DNA of 64,000 bases from Streptomyces sp. CBMA152 (lineage in GTDB: Bacteria; Actinomycetota; Actinomycetes; Streptomycetales; Streptomycetaceae): assembly GCF_014596475.1 (NCBI RefSeq), contig NZ_MECJ01000019.1, forward strand, positions 83,412 through 147,411. The letters are read 5' to 3'. The notes below the pieces were generated by a model. That model did not search any database. It was not told where the DNA came from and was given only the letters and a program-made list of their open reading frames with translations. Both the position numbers and the translations under genes were made by a program. Positions 1 to 8,016 of this stretch are shown in pieces (position 1 is the first letter of the stretch; each line of letters starts with the position of its first letter).

Positions 1-204
1 CCGCGTCGAGGGCGAGCCGAGCGAGAAGCATGCGCAGCCGGACGCCACCAATGGGAACGGGTGCCGTGTCATCGGCGTACGCCTGAACCGAACCGAGCAG
101 AACTATCCGCACCGCACATCCCCCCACGGCCTTCGGCGTTCGCCCGGGCCCGGCACAGTTCTATCAAGCGTTCCCATGCCGTGAGAGAAGGCGGCCGCGG
201 ACCC

Positions 205-420
205 TCACGGACTGCCGGACCGCGAGACGCTGTCGGCGAGCTGCCCCATGAAGTGCTCGACCCCCTGCCCGAACCCGGTCGGCGCCACCAGCACGCCGAA
301 CGCCAGCGCCATGACGACGGTCAACCACTGATCGGACCGACTACGCGCCTGCACGCGCCGCCGCACCCGTACGTAGATGATGACGGCCAGCAGCACCGCC
401 ACATTGATCGACAGGATCAC
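205..420 (-). CDS. Small two-helix membrane protein, unknown function
   Basis: A 71-residue protein consisting of two hydrophobic helices (roughly residues 1-17 and 33-50) joined by a very basic Arg-rich loop, with a short polar C-terminus. This is the layout of a small inner-membrane hairpin protein. The frame is open further upstream, to a GTG at 510, but a GGGAGG ribosome-binding site sits about 10 bases before the GTG at 420, just where the first helix begins, so I prefer that start. It lies downstream of and on the same strand as the RsbW-like gene but about 200 bases away. Family unknown to me. Confidence 0.5.
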   Translation of the reverse strand: MILSINVAVLLAVIIYVRVRRRVQARSRSDQWLTVVMALAFGVLVAPTGFGQGVEHFMGQLADSVSRSGSP

Positions 421-624
421 TTGGCCGGTCCTCCCGCCAGGCAAGACATCGGACAGCGTCGCGCTCCTGTCCTGAATAGTCCGAACCGAACGGTGTGGCA
501 GCCCAGTCACCGGGGTTTGGCGACAAAGCTCTCATCTGAGGCTTGTTTGCCGGGCATATGCGCCGACGCATACGTGTGCGGCGACGCATTGGCGCCGGGG
601 CTTCGCCATGTCGTCGACGTCGGC

Positions 625-1062
625 TCACGACGGCCAGGCATCGGCCACTACGAAGGAGACCACCGTCCCGCCGAGGCGACTGGGTCCGTGGTGCCATGAA
701 TCGGCGATGGAGTCGACCAGGAGCAGCCCGCGCCCGTGCGCGTCATTGGCCTCCGGCCGCCGCATCTGTACGTTCGCCGGGAATCCCGGGTTGTGCACCT
801 CGACGCGGAGCGAGTTCTGCACTCGGAACCACTCGACGCGCACCACCCACGGTTCGTCCGACCGTCCGTAGACGATGGCGTTGGTCACCAGCTCCGAGAT
901 CATCAACGCGCAGTCGTCGACCGAGCAGGCCGGGTCGTACGGAGCGATGAACTTCCGGAACCAGCGCCGAGCCAGGGACACGGACTCCGGGAGGGGGTTC
1001 AAGGTCATCGCGCCGAGTGGCGCCGGGTCGGGACCACTGAGGTTGCCGCTGATGTCACCCAT
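625..1062 (-). CDS. RsbW-like ATP-binding protein (HATPase_c fold)
   Basis: About 145 residues, the usual size for the stand-alone ATP-binding regulators that are abundant in Streptomyces. The GHKL signatures are visible: an N-box in the ELVTNAIVYG segment and a G-box in HGRGLLLVDSIADSW, followed by GGTVVSF. Family members act as anti-sigma or partner-switching kinases, or have no known partner; no anti-anti-sigma or sigma gene lies beside it. I place the start at the ATG at 1062, about 10 bases after AAGGAG; a GTG at 1068 is also possible. The upstream gap carries two palindromes matching the one in the adjacent GntR promoter, so this gene may be a target of that regulator. Confidence 0.85.
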   Translation of the reverse strand: MGDISGNLSGPDPAPLGAMTLNPLPESVSLARRWFRKFIAPYDPACSVDDCALMISELVTNAIVYGRSDEPWVVRVEWFRVQNSLRVEVHNPGFPANVQMRRPEANDAHGRGLLLVDSIADSWHHGPSRLGGTVVSFVVADAWPS

Positions 1063-1196
1063 CCACACTCATCTCCTTGCCACTGCCGTCGCAGTCGAGG
1101 CAGCGCGGTTTCGATGGGGCACGGGCCCGCCGGATGGTCGGTCACGCAGAGCAGCAGAACTGCATGCGGGCTGACGCCCTTCCGACTACGCCCTGT

Positions 1197-1238
1197 AAGT
1201 GGCCTTAGCCACTTTATGGATAGTGGCATTAGCCACTT
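1197..1238. promoter_or_regulatory. Two tandem GntR-type operator palindromes
   Basis: Two 18-bp near-identical palindromes lie at 1197-1214 (AAGTGGCCTTAGCCACTT) and 1221-1238 (TAGTGGCATTAGCCACTT). Their starts are 24 bp apart. They sit between the RsbW-like gene (start 1062) and the end of the GntR gene, and resemble the palindrome at 2048-2070 in the GntR promoter. That they are binding sites is inference from sequence and position. Confidence 0.7.
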
Positions 1239-1291
1239 GAGGCGGCAAGCGGTTCGGCACAACTGCCGACCCGTCAGCGCTGTCAGGACTG

Positions 1292-2032
1292 TCAGGTGAG
1301 CGGGTAGCCCTGCTCGAAGACCCAGCGGTCAGGCGGGTAGATCGCCTCGGCGAACTCCAACGGCCGGTCCTGGAGGTCGTAAACGACGTGATGGACGATC
1401 AGAACGGCTGATCCGCGCTCGAGTTGGAGATCCGCCGCCTCGTCGTCCGTCGCGCTTCGAGCACACATACGGTCCTCGGCATAGCTGCCCTGCCGCCCCG
1501 TCATCTGCTCTACGTACATCAACGTGCCCTGCTGAATCCGCTCCGGATCCAGGAGCTTTGGCGCCCTCCGGGCCACGTCCGATGCGAACCACGAGGTGGA
1601 CAGGGTGATCGGCCCGTCCTGGTTGTTCGTCACCCGGCGCCGGTGCACCGCCCGGCGGTCCTTCACCAAGCCCAGCGCCTCCGCGACGTGATCCGGCGCT
1701 TCGAGCCACCCGGCCGACGTGATCACCGCGTACTCACCGGGCGGGTAGATCTTCCCGGTCTGCCTGGCCCGGCCGTACAACTCACGCGCCCGCCGGTTGA
1801 CTTCCAGGCTGCGCACGTACGTACCCGATCCCTGGCGCTTCTCGACGAGCCCCTGGTGACTCAGCGCTTCCAGCGCCCTCGCGGCCGTCGGCCTCGACAC
1901 CGTCCAGTCAGCAGCCAGTTGTCGCTCCGAGGGAACCTCGTCCCCCGGCCGCAGGTCGCCCCGAAGGATCTGATCGCGGATGAAGTGCGCGATCTGGAGA
2001 TACTTCGGCTGAGCCTCCTCAATCTGAGGCAT
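1292..2032 (-). CDS. GntR-family transcriptional regulator with UTRA domain (HutC subfamily)
   Basis: About 246 residues. The N-terminal winged helix-turn-helix shows the GntR pattern (YLQIAHFIRDQILRGDLRPGD, then ERQLAADWTVSRPTAARAL); residues from about 75 on form a UTRA ligand-binding domain with the typical MYVEQMTGRQ and HHVVYD segments near its end. HutC-type proteins are usually repressors released by a small metabolite. The ATG at 2032 is chosen because AGGAGG lies directly upstream; a longer start at 2056 would fall inside the palindrome at 2048-2070. That palindrome and the pair at 1197-1238 suggest autoregulation plus control of the RsbW-like gene. The ligand is unknown. Confidence 0.92.
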   Translation of the reverse strand: MPQIEEAQPKYLQIAHFIRDQILRGDLRPGDEVPSERQLAADWTVSRPTAARALEALSHQGLVEKRQGSGTYVRSLEVNRRARELYGRARQTGKIYPPGEYAVITSAGWLEAPDHVAEALGLVKDRRAVHRRRVTNNQDGPITLSTSWFASDVARRAPKLLDPERIQQGTLMYVEQMTGRQGSYAEDRMCARSATDDEAADLQLERGSAVLIVHHVVYDLQDRPLEFAEAIYPPDRWVFEQGYPLT

Positions 2033-2047
2033 CCGTCCTCCTCGCCA

Positions 2048-2070
2048 AGTGGCCATAGCCTCTGGCCACT
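2048..2070. promoter_or_regulatory. Operator palindrome in the GntR promoter
   Basis: AGTGGCCA (2048-2055) and TGGCCACT (2063-2070) form a perfect 8-bp inverted repeat around a 7-base spacer. The core AAGTGGC also occurs in the two sites at 1197-1238. It lies 16 bases upstream of the GntR start and about 40 bases upstream of the divergent DUF1152 gene, so it could control both. Confidence 0.65.
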
Positions 2071-2110
2071 ATAGGGTGAACGGTCATCCTCGAACCCGTA
2101 CGCTGAGCGC

Positions 2111-3253
2111 ATGACGAGGTTGATCGTCGCAGCCGGAGGAGGGGGCGACGCGGTCGCCGCCGCGATGCTGGATGCCGCCCTGTACGGAGGCGAGGACCGG
2201 GCGGTGATCCTCACGTACGCGTGGGACCGGCTGCTGATCGACCCCGTTCCGGGCCCCCGAGGAGCCCACAACTTCACGGGACTCGCCCCCCTCACTCCCG
2301 CAGTCCTGGCAGTGCCTGCCGAAGCCCGCCCGATTCCTCCCGCGGGCTCCACGCTCCCCCGGCTCGCGCAGGAGCTCCCGAACACGTTCGCCCTGCTCGA
2401 CCCACACCACGGAGCCGAGGGCATCACCCGCCAACTCGAAGCACTGCTACGGCACTTGGAACCGGATTCGATCGACCTTCTGGACGTGGGCGGGGACATC
2501 CTCGCGCGGGGCGACGAGCCGACGCTCAAGAGCCCGCTCGCCGACGCCCTCACGCTGGCCGCCTGCTGCCAGGTGAACGCGTCCATCCGGCTGCTGGTCG
2601 CAGGCCCCGGCCTGGACGGCGAACTCCCGCCCGAAGACCTGCGCGGCCTGCTCGGACCTCTCGTCCACACCCTCACGGCTCGGGACGTGGACCCGATCAG
2701 CTCGGTCCTGGAGTGGCACCCGTCGGAAGCCACCGCGATGCTCGCCGCGACGGCTCGGGGCGCGCGAGGCACCTGCGAGGTACGAGACGCAGGGCTCCCC
2801 GTCCCCCTCACCGACGAAGGCCCGACGGTCCACGAAGTCGACCTGGACGAAGCGTTGAGCCGCAACCGGCTGGCCCGCACCCTCATGACGACCACCACCC
2901 TGGACGAGGCCGAGGCCCACTGCCGTGAGGTCTGCGGCACCTCGGAGATCGACTACGAGCGCGACAAGGCGGCATCACTCAGGCAGCAGCCGCCGGCGGA
3001 ACTCGACCCCGCCACCGCACTGGCCCAGCTTGCCCGGTTCGAGGCCGAGGCCCGAACCCGCGGAGTCACCCACACAACGTTCCGCCACCTCACCGAGGCA
3101 CTGAACCTGGCCGGCTCACAACGCGAAGACCTGCGCCAACTCCTCATCACCAGCCACCCGGAGCAGTACGCGGCTCCGCTGTGGCACATCCGGGCTGACG
3201 GCCGAGGACAACGCCGTCACCCCACCTTCGGCGCAGCCCGCATCCCCACGTAG
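2111..3253 (+). CDS. DUF1152 domain-containing protein
   Basis: 380 residues, divergent from the GntR gene. The N-terminus (MTRLIVAAGGGGDAVAAAML) is a glycine-rich nucleotide-binding-like loop typical of DUF1152; the DLLDVGGDILARGDEP segment near residues 120-135 is the other strongly conserved block of that family. No catalytic role is established. The last 37 bases overlap, tail to tail, the end of the convergent serine hydrolase gene. Its 5' region shares the operator at 2048-2070 with the GntR gene, so it may be part of the same regulon. Confidence 0.85.
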   Translation: MTRLIVAAGGGGDAVAAAMLDAALYGGEDRAVILTYAWDRLLIDPVPGPRGAHNFTGLAPLTPAVLAVPAEARPIPPAGSTLPRLAQELPNTFALLDPHHGAEGITRQLEALLRHLEPDSIDLLDVGGDILARGDEPTLKSPLADALTLAACCQVNASIRLLVAGPGLDGELPPEDLRGLLGPLVHTLTARDVDPISSVLEWHPSEATAMLAATARGARGTCEVRDAGLPVPLTDEGPTVHEVDLDEALSRNRLARTLMTTTTLDEAEAHCREVCGTSEIDYERDKAASLRQQPPAELDPATALAQLARFEAEARTRGVTHTTFRHLTEALNLAGSQREDLRQLLITSHPEQYAAPLWHIRADGRGQRRHPTFGAARIPT

Positions 3254-4593
3254 CAGCATGCCGTTCCGTCGGCCAGGGTGGCGAAGACCACCGGCATCCA
3301 GTCCTCGCTGAAGGCCGCGCCGACGCCCGAGCCTGCGAAGACCGTGGACGTCACCGGGGAGAGGTCGATCTCCAGGGGCGGGGAGAAGTCCTTCATGCCG
3401 CCTACGAACTCGTAGCGCAGGTGACCCCTGCCGCCCTGTGAAGTGACCGTGATGACCACGCCCTCGCGCGCGTATGTGCCGACCAAAGCCGTGAAGTCCA
3501 CCGCTACCGGGTGCGCGGCGGGCTCGAACGGGGGCGGCATTTCCACGTCCGCCAGTTCCGCCAGGAGTTCGCGCATCAGGGTCGCGTAGAGGGGGCGGGC
3601 GCCGCCGCCGTTCGTCAGGAGGGCCACGGCCACGTTCGCGTGCGGGACCACGCGGAGGTAGGCGTACTGGCCGATGGACGCGCCGTCGTGGCCGTAGCCG
3701 GGGTCGCCGGACCAGTCGTACAGGGTCCAGCCCAGGCCCCAGCCGTCCGCGCTGACCGTCCACTTGTCGGGGACGTCCACCACTCGGCGCCTCATCGAGG
3801 CCACCGAAGAAGTGGACAGTACGCGCGTGCCGTCCTGCGCCACGCCGTCGTCCAGGTGCATCTTCGCCAGGCGCACCACGTCCGCCGCGCTCGCTATCAC
3901 CCGGCCGTACGGGCCCGCCGAGCGCGGCATCAGGTCCCAGGCCGGGGCCGGCGACGGGTCCTGGCCCGGCTCGCCGAGGTGGCCCATCGCCGCGCGGAAG
4001 CGCAGCGCCTCCTCGGGCAGGGTCATCGTGTGCTCGGCGCCGAGCGGCGCGAGGAGGCGTTCCTTCAGGGCCTCGTCCCAGGTCCGGCCGGTCAGCACCT
4101 CGACGATCCGGCCGAGCACGTTGTAGCCGACGCTGCTGTACGAGACCCCCGTACCCGGCGCGCAGTCGAGCGCCACACCCCGCGCGGCCTCGACGTACTT
4201 GGCCAGGCAGTCGTCACCCCGCCCGGTGTCATGCGTGAAGTCGCAGGTCAACCCGCTGGTGTGGCTCAACAGTTGGCGGGTCGTGATCGACCGGGTAGCC
4301 GTCGCGTCGGCCACCGCGAACTCCGGCAGTACGTCCACCACCGGCGCGTCCAGGTCCAGTTCGCCGGACTCGGCCAGCTGCATCACCAGCGTCGCGGTGT
4401 AGACCTTGGCGATCGAGCCGAGCTGGAACACCGAGTCGGTCGTCGCCTCCACCCCGGTCCCCCGGTGCAGCACGCCACTCGCCAACTCGTGGATCTCCCC
4501 GTCGACCAGGACGGCGAGCGTCGCGCCCGGGACGCGGTGGGCGGCGCGCAGTTCCTCGAAACGGGCCTGCCAGTGAGCGGTGTCGAAAGTCAT
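3217..4593 (-). CDS. Serine hydrolase of the beta-lactamase class C / D-alanyl-D-alanine carboxypeptidase family
   Basis: 458 residues. The class C motifs are present in order: SxxK as SIAK within FQLGSIAKVYTATL (about residue 65), the YxN-like tyrosine in SVGYN (about residue 145), and a late GHDGASIGQ block in place of KTG. There is no signal peptide, so it is probably a cytoplasmic esterase or peptidase rather than a secreted beta-lactamase. After about residue 350 there is an extra C-terminal beta-rich domain common in these esterase-like members. The ATG at 4593 is chosen for the GGGGAGA 7 bases upstream. A perfect 31-bp palindrome (4649-4679) lies in its promoter. Confidence 0.9.
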   Translation of the reverse strand: MTFDTAHWQARFEELRAAHRVPGATLAVLVDGEIHELASGVLHRGTGVEATTDSVFQLGSIAKVYTATLVMQLAESGELDLDAPVVDVLPEFAVADATATRSITTRQLLSHTSGLTCDFTHDTGRGDDCLAKYVEAARGVALDCAPGTGVSYSSVGYNVLGRIVEVLTGRTWDEALKERLLAPLGAEHTMTLPEEALRFRAAMGHLGEPGQDPSPAPAWDLMPRSAGPYGRVIASAADVVRLAKMHLDDGVAQDGTRVLSTSSVASMRRRVVDVPDKWTVSADGWGLGWTLYDWSGDPGYGHDGASIGQYAYLRVVPHANVAVALLTNGGGARPLYATLMRELLAELADVEMPPPFEPAAHPVAVDFTALVGTYAREGVVITVTSQGGRGHLRYEFVGGMKDFSPPLEIDLSPVTSTVFAGSGVGAAFSEDWMPVVFATLADGTACCYVGMRAAPKVG

Positions 4594-4648
4594 GACGGTC
4601 TCCCCGATCGCATCGCGGCGCATGCTGTGGCGCCCTCGCGCCCAACTA

Positions 4649-4679
4649 CGAACACTGTACGGAGTCCGTACAGTGTTCG
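4649..4679. promoter_or_regulatory. Perfect 31-bp palindrome, TetR-type operator candidate
   Basis: Arms CGAACACTGTACGGA and TCCGTACAGTGTTCG flank a single central G. The palindrome sits about 55 bases upstream of the serine hydrolase start. Long perfect palindromes with a GTAC-rich core are typical of TetR-family operators, but no TetR gene is adjacent; the only one in the window is at 54528-55301 and its own upstream palindrome differs. Confidence 0.6.
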
Positions 4680-4714
4680 CAAGCTTCGTACGCCGTACGC
4701 GATCGGCTGTCAGC

Positions 4715-5986
4715 TCATGACTCGTCCGCCTCTATGTCGTAGAAGCCCTCCCTCTCCCACCGGCGGATCGTCTCGTGGTCCCTCGCCACCACCTCCGCGT
4801 CCGCGTGGATCAGGTAGACCGCGCCCGGGCGCGTGAAGAGGTCCGTGGTCTGAGGGATGTACTCGCCCGCCTTGGGCGCCGGAGCCAGCAGGCTGTGGAA
4901 GGACGGGAGGGTGTGCAGCGGGCTCCAGTCCAGGTCGCGACGGAGACGGCCGCCCCTCGGGCAGATGAAGCTGACACCGCGCGCCACCCGCTGGAGCGGG
5001 GGCGCGGGCGGGCCGCCCCGGGCGTACAGATCCGGGTCGATCAACGCGTGCACCGCCTCCGCCACCGGGTTGCGACCCGTCGCCCGGGTGATCGCGGAGA
5101 GGTCGGCGGTGCCCTGCGGGCGCGCGGCCGTCTCCACCAGGCGGGGACCGGCGGGGGTCCCGATCACCTCCGTGTGGGACGGGCCCCACTCGATGCCGAC
5201 AGCGGTCAGGGACGCGCCCACGTACGCGGTGATCTCCTCCACCGCCCCCGGATCCACCAGCTCCGTGTAGTCGTACACCGGCGACGATCCCACCACCGTC
5301 TTCACCGACCGCCACACCTCAAGGACCGTGTGACGGCCACCCGCGCTCACGCAGTTGACCATGTACTCGTCGCCCTGGAGATACTCCTGGACCAGTACGG
5401 AGTCATTGCGCTCGCCGTAGATCGACTCGCTGCCCAGCAGCTTCTCCGCCGCCCCGGCCACCTCCTCCGGGTCCGCGCAGAACACCACCCCGTCCGTGCC
5501 CCCGCTGCGCAGCGGCTTGACGATCACCGGGCCCGAACCGTTCCGCCGCGCGACCTCCCGGGCCTCGGCCGCCGAAGTCACCGCCGTGTGCCACGCCGTG
5601 GGCACCCCGGCCGCCGCCAGCGCGCGCTGCATCGCCAGTTTGTCGCGGCGGGCCGCCGAGGTCGCGGGGTGGTTGTGCCGGGTGACGCCCAGCTCGGCGG
5701 CGAGGCGGTCGGCCAGGGCGACGCCGGAGTCCGTGCCCGCGATCACCCAGCCGACCTGGTGGCGGCGCACCTCCGACAGCAGCGCCGCCCAGTCCCCGTC
5801 GTACGCGTAACACGCCCGGTACGTCTCCGGCGCGAACGTCCGCAGATGCGCCTCGGAGCGCTCCGCCCGGTTCTCCACGTGCACCGAGCCGATCCCGTAC
5901 GCCGTGAAGGCCGGGGCCAGCAGCGCGCCGGTGGAGTGGCCGTCCACCACGACCGCCACCCGCTCGTTCATCGTCTGAACCGGCAC
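4715..5986 (-). CDS. ATP-grasp domain carboxylate-amine ligase
   Basis: 423 residues from a GTG at 5986, chosen because GAGGGAG lies 6 bases upstream. ATP-grasp features are clear: a nucleotide-binding block VIVKPLRSGGTDGVVFC, the DSVLVQEYLQGDEYMVNCV strand pair, and late acid/amide residues in the TEVIGTPAGPRLVETAARPQG segment that would bind Mg-ATP. Such enzymes activate a carboxylate as an acyl phosphate and join it to an amine, often making dipeptides in natural-product pathways. It ends the leftward arm (4715-7531) that diverges from the peptide operon, 23 bases after the PPOX gene. The substrate cannot be read from sequence. Confidence 0.9.
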   Translation of the reverse strand: MPVQTMNERVAVVVDGHSTGALLAPAFTAYGIGSVHVENRAERSEAHLRTFAPETYRACYAYDGDWAALLSEVRRHQVGWVIAGTDSGVALADRLAAELGVTRHNHPATSAARRDKLAMQRALAAAGVPTAWHTAVTSAAEAREVARRNGSGPVIVKPLRSGGTDGVVFCADPEEVAGAAEKLLGSESIYGERNDSVLVQEYLQGDEYMVNCVSAGGRHTVLEVWRSVKTVVGSSPVYDYTELVDPGAVEEITAYVGASLTAVGIEWGPSHTEVIGTPAGPRLVETAARPQGTADLSAITRATGRNPVAEAVHALIDPDLYARGGPPAPPLQRVARGVSFICPRGGRLRRDLDWSPLHTLPSFHSLLAPAPKAGEYIPQTTDLFTRPGAVYLIHADAEVVARDHETIRRWEREGFYDIEADES

Positions 5987-6009
5987 CGAATCTCCCTCTG
6001 TTGGGACTG

Positions 6010-6480
6010 TTACCGCGGCTTGGCCGCCAACCACTCGCCGTCCTTCATCAGCGTCCGGCCCGCCAGTTCATTGACCTCCCGCCACGCCTGTACGCGGCGG
6101 GGGCGGATGCGGAAGTACTGATACGGCTCGGTCTCCTCGCGCGGATCGAAACCCGTCTTCGCGGCGAAGGCGTCCGCCAACTTCTTGTCCAGCGCGTCCT
6201 GTTCGATCGGTACGGCCTCGCCCTCGACCAGGATCACGTCCCTCGTCGCGCCGAACGCGAGCCGTACAGAGCCGCCCGCCAGCAGGTTCCTGCTGGTCGG
6301 CGACGTGCGGACCGTCGAGATGACGACACTGGTGCCGTCCCAGAGGAACGAGAGCGGGACGAGGTACGGGGTGCCCGTGTCGGACGCCGTCGACACCCAC
6401 GTGTCGACGTCATCCTCCAACCGCTTCCGCGTGTCCCGGATCCGCTGCTCAAGCGTGCGTGCCGCCGCTGCGTTAGTCAT
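6010..6480 (-). CDS. PPOX-fold (pyridoxamine 5'-phosphate oxidase / F420-dependent) family protein
   Basis: 156 residues, the typical length of a single split-beta-barrel flavin or F420 protein. The core WVSTASDTGTPYLVPLSFLWDG, then VVISTVRTSPTSRNLLAGGSVRLAFG, is the signature of the actinobacterial PPOX-class proteins, in which the S/T..N..R segment binds the cofactor phosphate. Cofactor identity (FMN, F420 or haem) cannot be decided here. It lies between the ATP-grasp and the epimerase-like gene with gaps of 23 and 31 bases, so the three are probably cotranscribed. Confidence 0.85.
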   Translation of the reverse strand: MTNAAAARTLEQRIRDTRKRLEDDVDTWVSTASDTGTPYLVPLSFLWDGTSVVISTVRTSPTSRNLLAGGSVRLAFGATRDVILVEGEAVPIEQDALDKKLADAFAAKTGFDPREETEPYQYFRIRPRRVQAWREVNELAGRTLMKDGEWLAAKPR

Positions 6481-6511
6481 GCCGGCGAAACTACCCCCGA
6501 AACACAGGGCC

Positions 6512-7531
6512 TCACCCCCACAACTCCCGTGCCGGCGGCTGCAACCAGCCGTCCTTCGCCGGCATCCTCGGCTCGATGTCGTCGACGAGCCGAAGGTGGC
6601 CGTCCAGGTCGACGAACTCGGCCAGTTGGGCCGCGTGGAAGCCGACGGCGGCGGAGAGCGAACTGCCGGGCAGGCAGCCGACCATGATGCGCAGGCCCTC
6701 CCGGCGGGCGCGGCCGATGATGCGCAGGGCCGCCGTGAGGCCGCCGCACTTGTCGAGCTTCACGTTGACCCCGTCGTACAGGCCGCGCACCCGTTCCAGG
6801 TCGTCCTCGGTCTCGAAGGACTCGTCGGCGACGATCGGGATGGTGCGGCGCAGGCCCCGCAGACCGGGCTCGGCCGCGTCGCCGACCGGCTGCTCGATCA
6901 TGCGGACGCGATGCTTGACCAGCAGCGGAAGCATCGTGCGCAGAGTGTCCAGGTCCCAGCCGCCGTTGACGTCGACCACCAGGCGCGCGTCCGGTCGGGC
7001 GGCGCGCAGCTTCTCCAGGCGGTGTACGTCGTCGTCGGCGTCCGGGGAGCCGAGCTTGAGCTTGAGGACGTGCGCGGAACGGCTCTCGGCGAGCTCCTGG
7101 GCCAACTGGTCAGGGTCCGCGAGGGAGATGGTGGTCATGATCTGGAGGGGCTGGGGCGCGGGGATGCCGAGGAGTCGCCACACGGGGGTGTCGGCCTTCT
7201 TGGCCGCCAGGTCCCACAGGGCCGCGTCCAGCGCGTTGCGCGCGGCGCCCCGGCCGAGCCGGGACAGCAGCTCAGCGCGTTCACCCACGTCACCGAGGTC
7301 GCTCACACCGCTCTCGACCAGCGGCCCCACCGCTTCGAGTTCGGCGACGGTTTCCTCCGCGGAAACCTCGAAGAAGCTCTCGAAGGGCGCCCCTTCGCCG
7401 CGCCCGACATGCTCGCCGTCGCGCAACTCGACGCGTACGACCGTACACGTGAGGTCATGACCGCGCGCGTACGTGTAGGGAAGTGAGAAGGCAATCTCCT
7501 GGCGTGACACTGCGAACCGCAAGGAATCCAC
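6512..7531 (-). CDS. Enolase-superfamily dipeptide epimerase-like enzyme
   Basis: About 340 residues. The muconate-lactonizing subgroup signatures are present in order: KLKLG (first catalytic Lys), VDVNGGWD (metal Asp), IEQPV (metal Glu), ADESFET (metal Asp) and NVKLDKCGGL (second catalytic Lys). The Lys-Lys pair and the late GCLPGSSLSAAVG segment fit L-Ala-D/L-Glu-type dipeptide epimerases best; o-succinylbenzoate synthase or N-acylamino-acid racemase are alternatives. The start is uncertain: the frame is open to a TTG at 7654, but homology-like sequence begins near the GTG at 7531. First gene of the leftward arm, followed by PPOX and ATP-grasp genes, so it may epimerise a residue in the ligase product. 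Confidence 0.85.
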   Translation of the reverse strand: MDSLRFAVSRQEIAFSLPYTYARGHDLTCTVVRVELRDGEHVGRGEGAPFESFFEVSAEETVAELEAVGPLVESGVSDLGDVGERAELLSRLGRGAARNALDAALWDLAAKKADTPVWRLLGIPAPQPLQIMTTISLADPDQLAQELAESRSAHVLKLKLGSPDADDDVHRLEKLRAARPDARLVVDVNGGWDLDTLRTMLPLLVKHRVRMIEQPVGDAAEPGLRGLRRTIPIVADESFETEDDLERVRGLYDGVNVKLDKCGGLTAALRIIGRARREGLRIMVGCLPGSSLSAAVGFHAAQLAEFVDLDGHLRLVDDIEPRMPAKDGWLQPPARELWG

Positions 7532-7654
7532 GCGCCGAACGGTAACCCAGGTTCCGGCATTTTCGACAGGGATGATTGAACTTTTTAGCTGTGACGTGCG
7601 CAACAGGTGGTTTCTGGCCAGGTCTTGGCTTGTCAATTCCCCGGACGGAGTCAA

Positions 7655-7850
7655 TCCAAAACCGTCGCGAACAGCGGAACCCTTGATCGACGCACGATAT
7701 CGGGCAGTGTCAAGGCGACCAAACCAGCCCCGTCCGCGCTCAATTGAAGATCGAGCTGTTGACGGACCACCACAAGCGACGGAACATGATTTGGGTCGGC
7801 AAGCGGTTGCTGTCCGGCCGCGGTCGACGGTCTTGTCATTTCCTATGTGG
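7655..7850. promoter_or_regulatory. Divergent intergenic region of lower GC between two biosynthetic arms
   Basis: This stretch, with neighbouring bases from about 7540, is visibly less GC-rich than the genes around it. It separates the leftward epimerase/PPOX/ATP-grasp arm from the rightward peptide operon. TTGAC-type hexamers occur on both strands (for example TTGACG at 7756), but I cannot pair them convincingly with -10 elements. It most likely holds both promoters. Confidence 0.5.
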
Positions 7851-7866
7851 AAGGAGGCTGATTCTG

Positions 7867-7926
7867 ATGTCGGAAAAGGACTTCATGGGAACGCGCGACA
7901 ACGAGCAGGACACCACGAAGTGGTAG
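7867..7926 (+). CDS. 19-residue peptide gene, candidate precursor or leader peptide
   Basis: MSEKDFMGTRDNEQDTTKW, stop TAG. A consensus AAGGAGG (7851-7857) lies 9 bases upstream of the ATG, one of the best ribosome-binding sites in the window, so translation is very plausible. The peptide is charged, has no Cys, no signal sequence, and ends in its only Trp. It is the first gene of the rightward operon; 33 bases later comes an 11-bp GC hairpin and then the FGE-like gene. It could be a very short RiPP-type precursor or scaffold, or a leader peptide affecting downstream expression. No known precursor family is recognised, and no lanthipeptide, lasso or tRNA-dependent ligase gene is nearby. Confidence 0.55.
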   Translation: MSEKDFMGTRDNEQDTTKW

Positions 7927-7959
7927 TTGCCTCTTAGCGACGCGATCAAGACGATAAAA

Positions 7960-7990
7960 GGCCGCCCGCGTGCTTCCAGCGCGGGCGGCC
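7960..7990 (+). promoter_or_regulatory. Strong GC hairpin between peptide gene and FGE-like gene
   Basis: GGCCGCCCGCG (7960-7970) pairs perfectly with CGCGGGCGGCC (7980-7990) around a 9-base loop. There is no T-run after it; the ribosome-binding site of the next gene (GGAGGAGGG, 7999-8007) begins 8 bases later. It could be an attenuator, a processing site or an mRNA stabiliser that makes peptide and enzyme levels differ. Confidence 0.65.
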
Positions 7991-8016
7991 CTCTCAGCGG
8001 AGGAGGGAACGATCCG

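Noticed and set aside
1..204. Possible coding frame at the window start (part of a frame from 61)
   Set aside because: The frame has no family resemblance or ribosome-binding site and runs antisense through the small membrane protein; no gene can be supported.
3217..4593. Secreted class C beta-lactamase resistance gene
   Set aside because: No signal peptide and the last motif is HDG rather than KTG, fitting an esterase/peptidase-type member instead.
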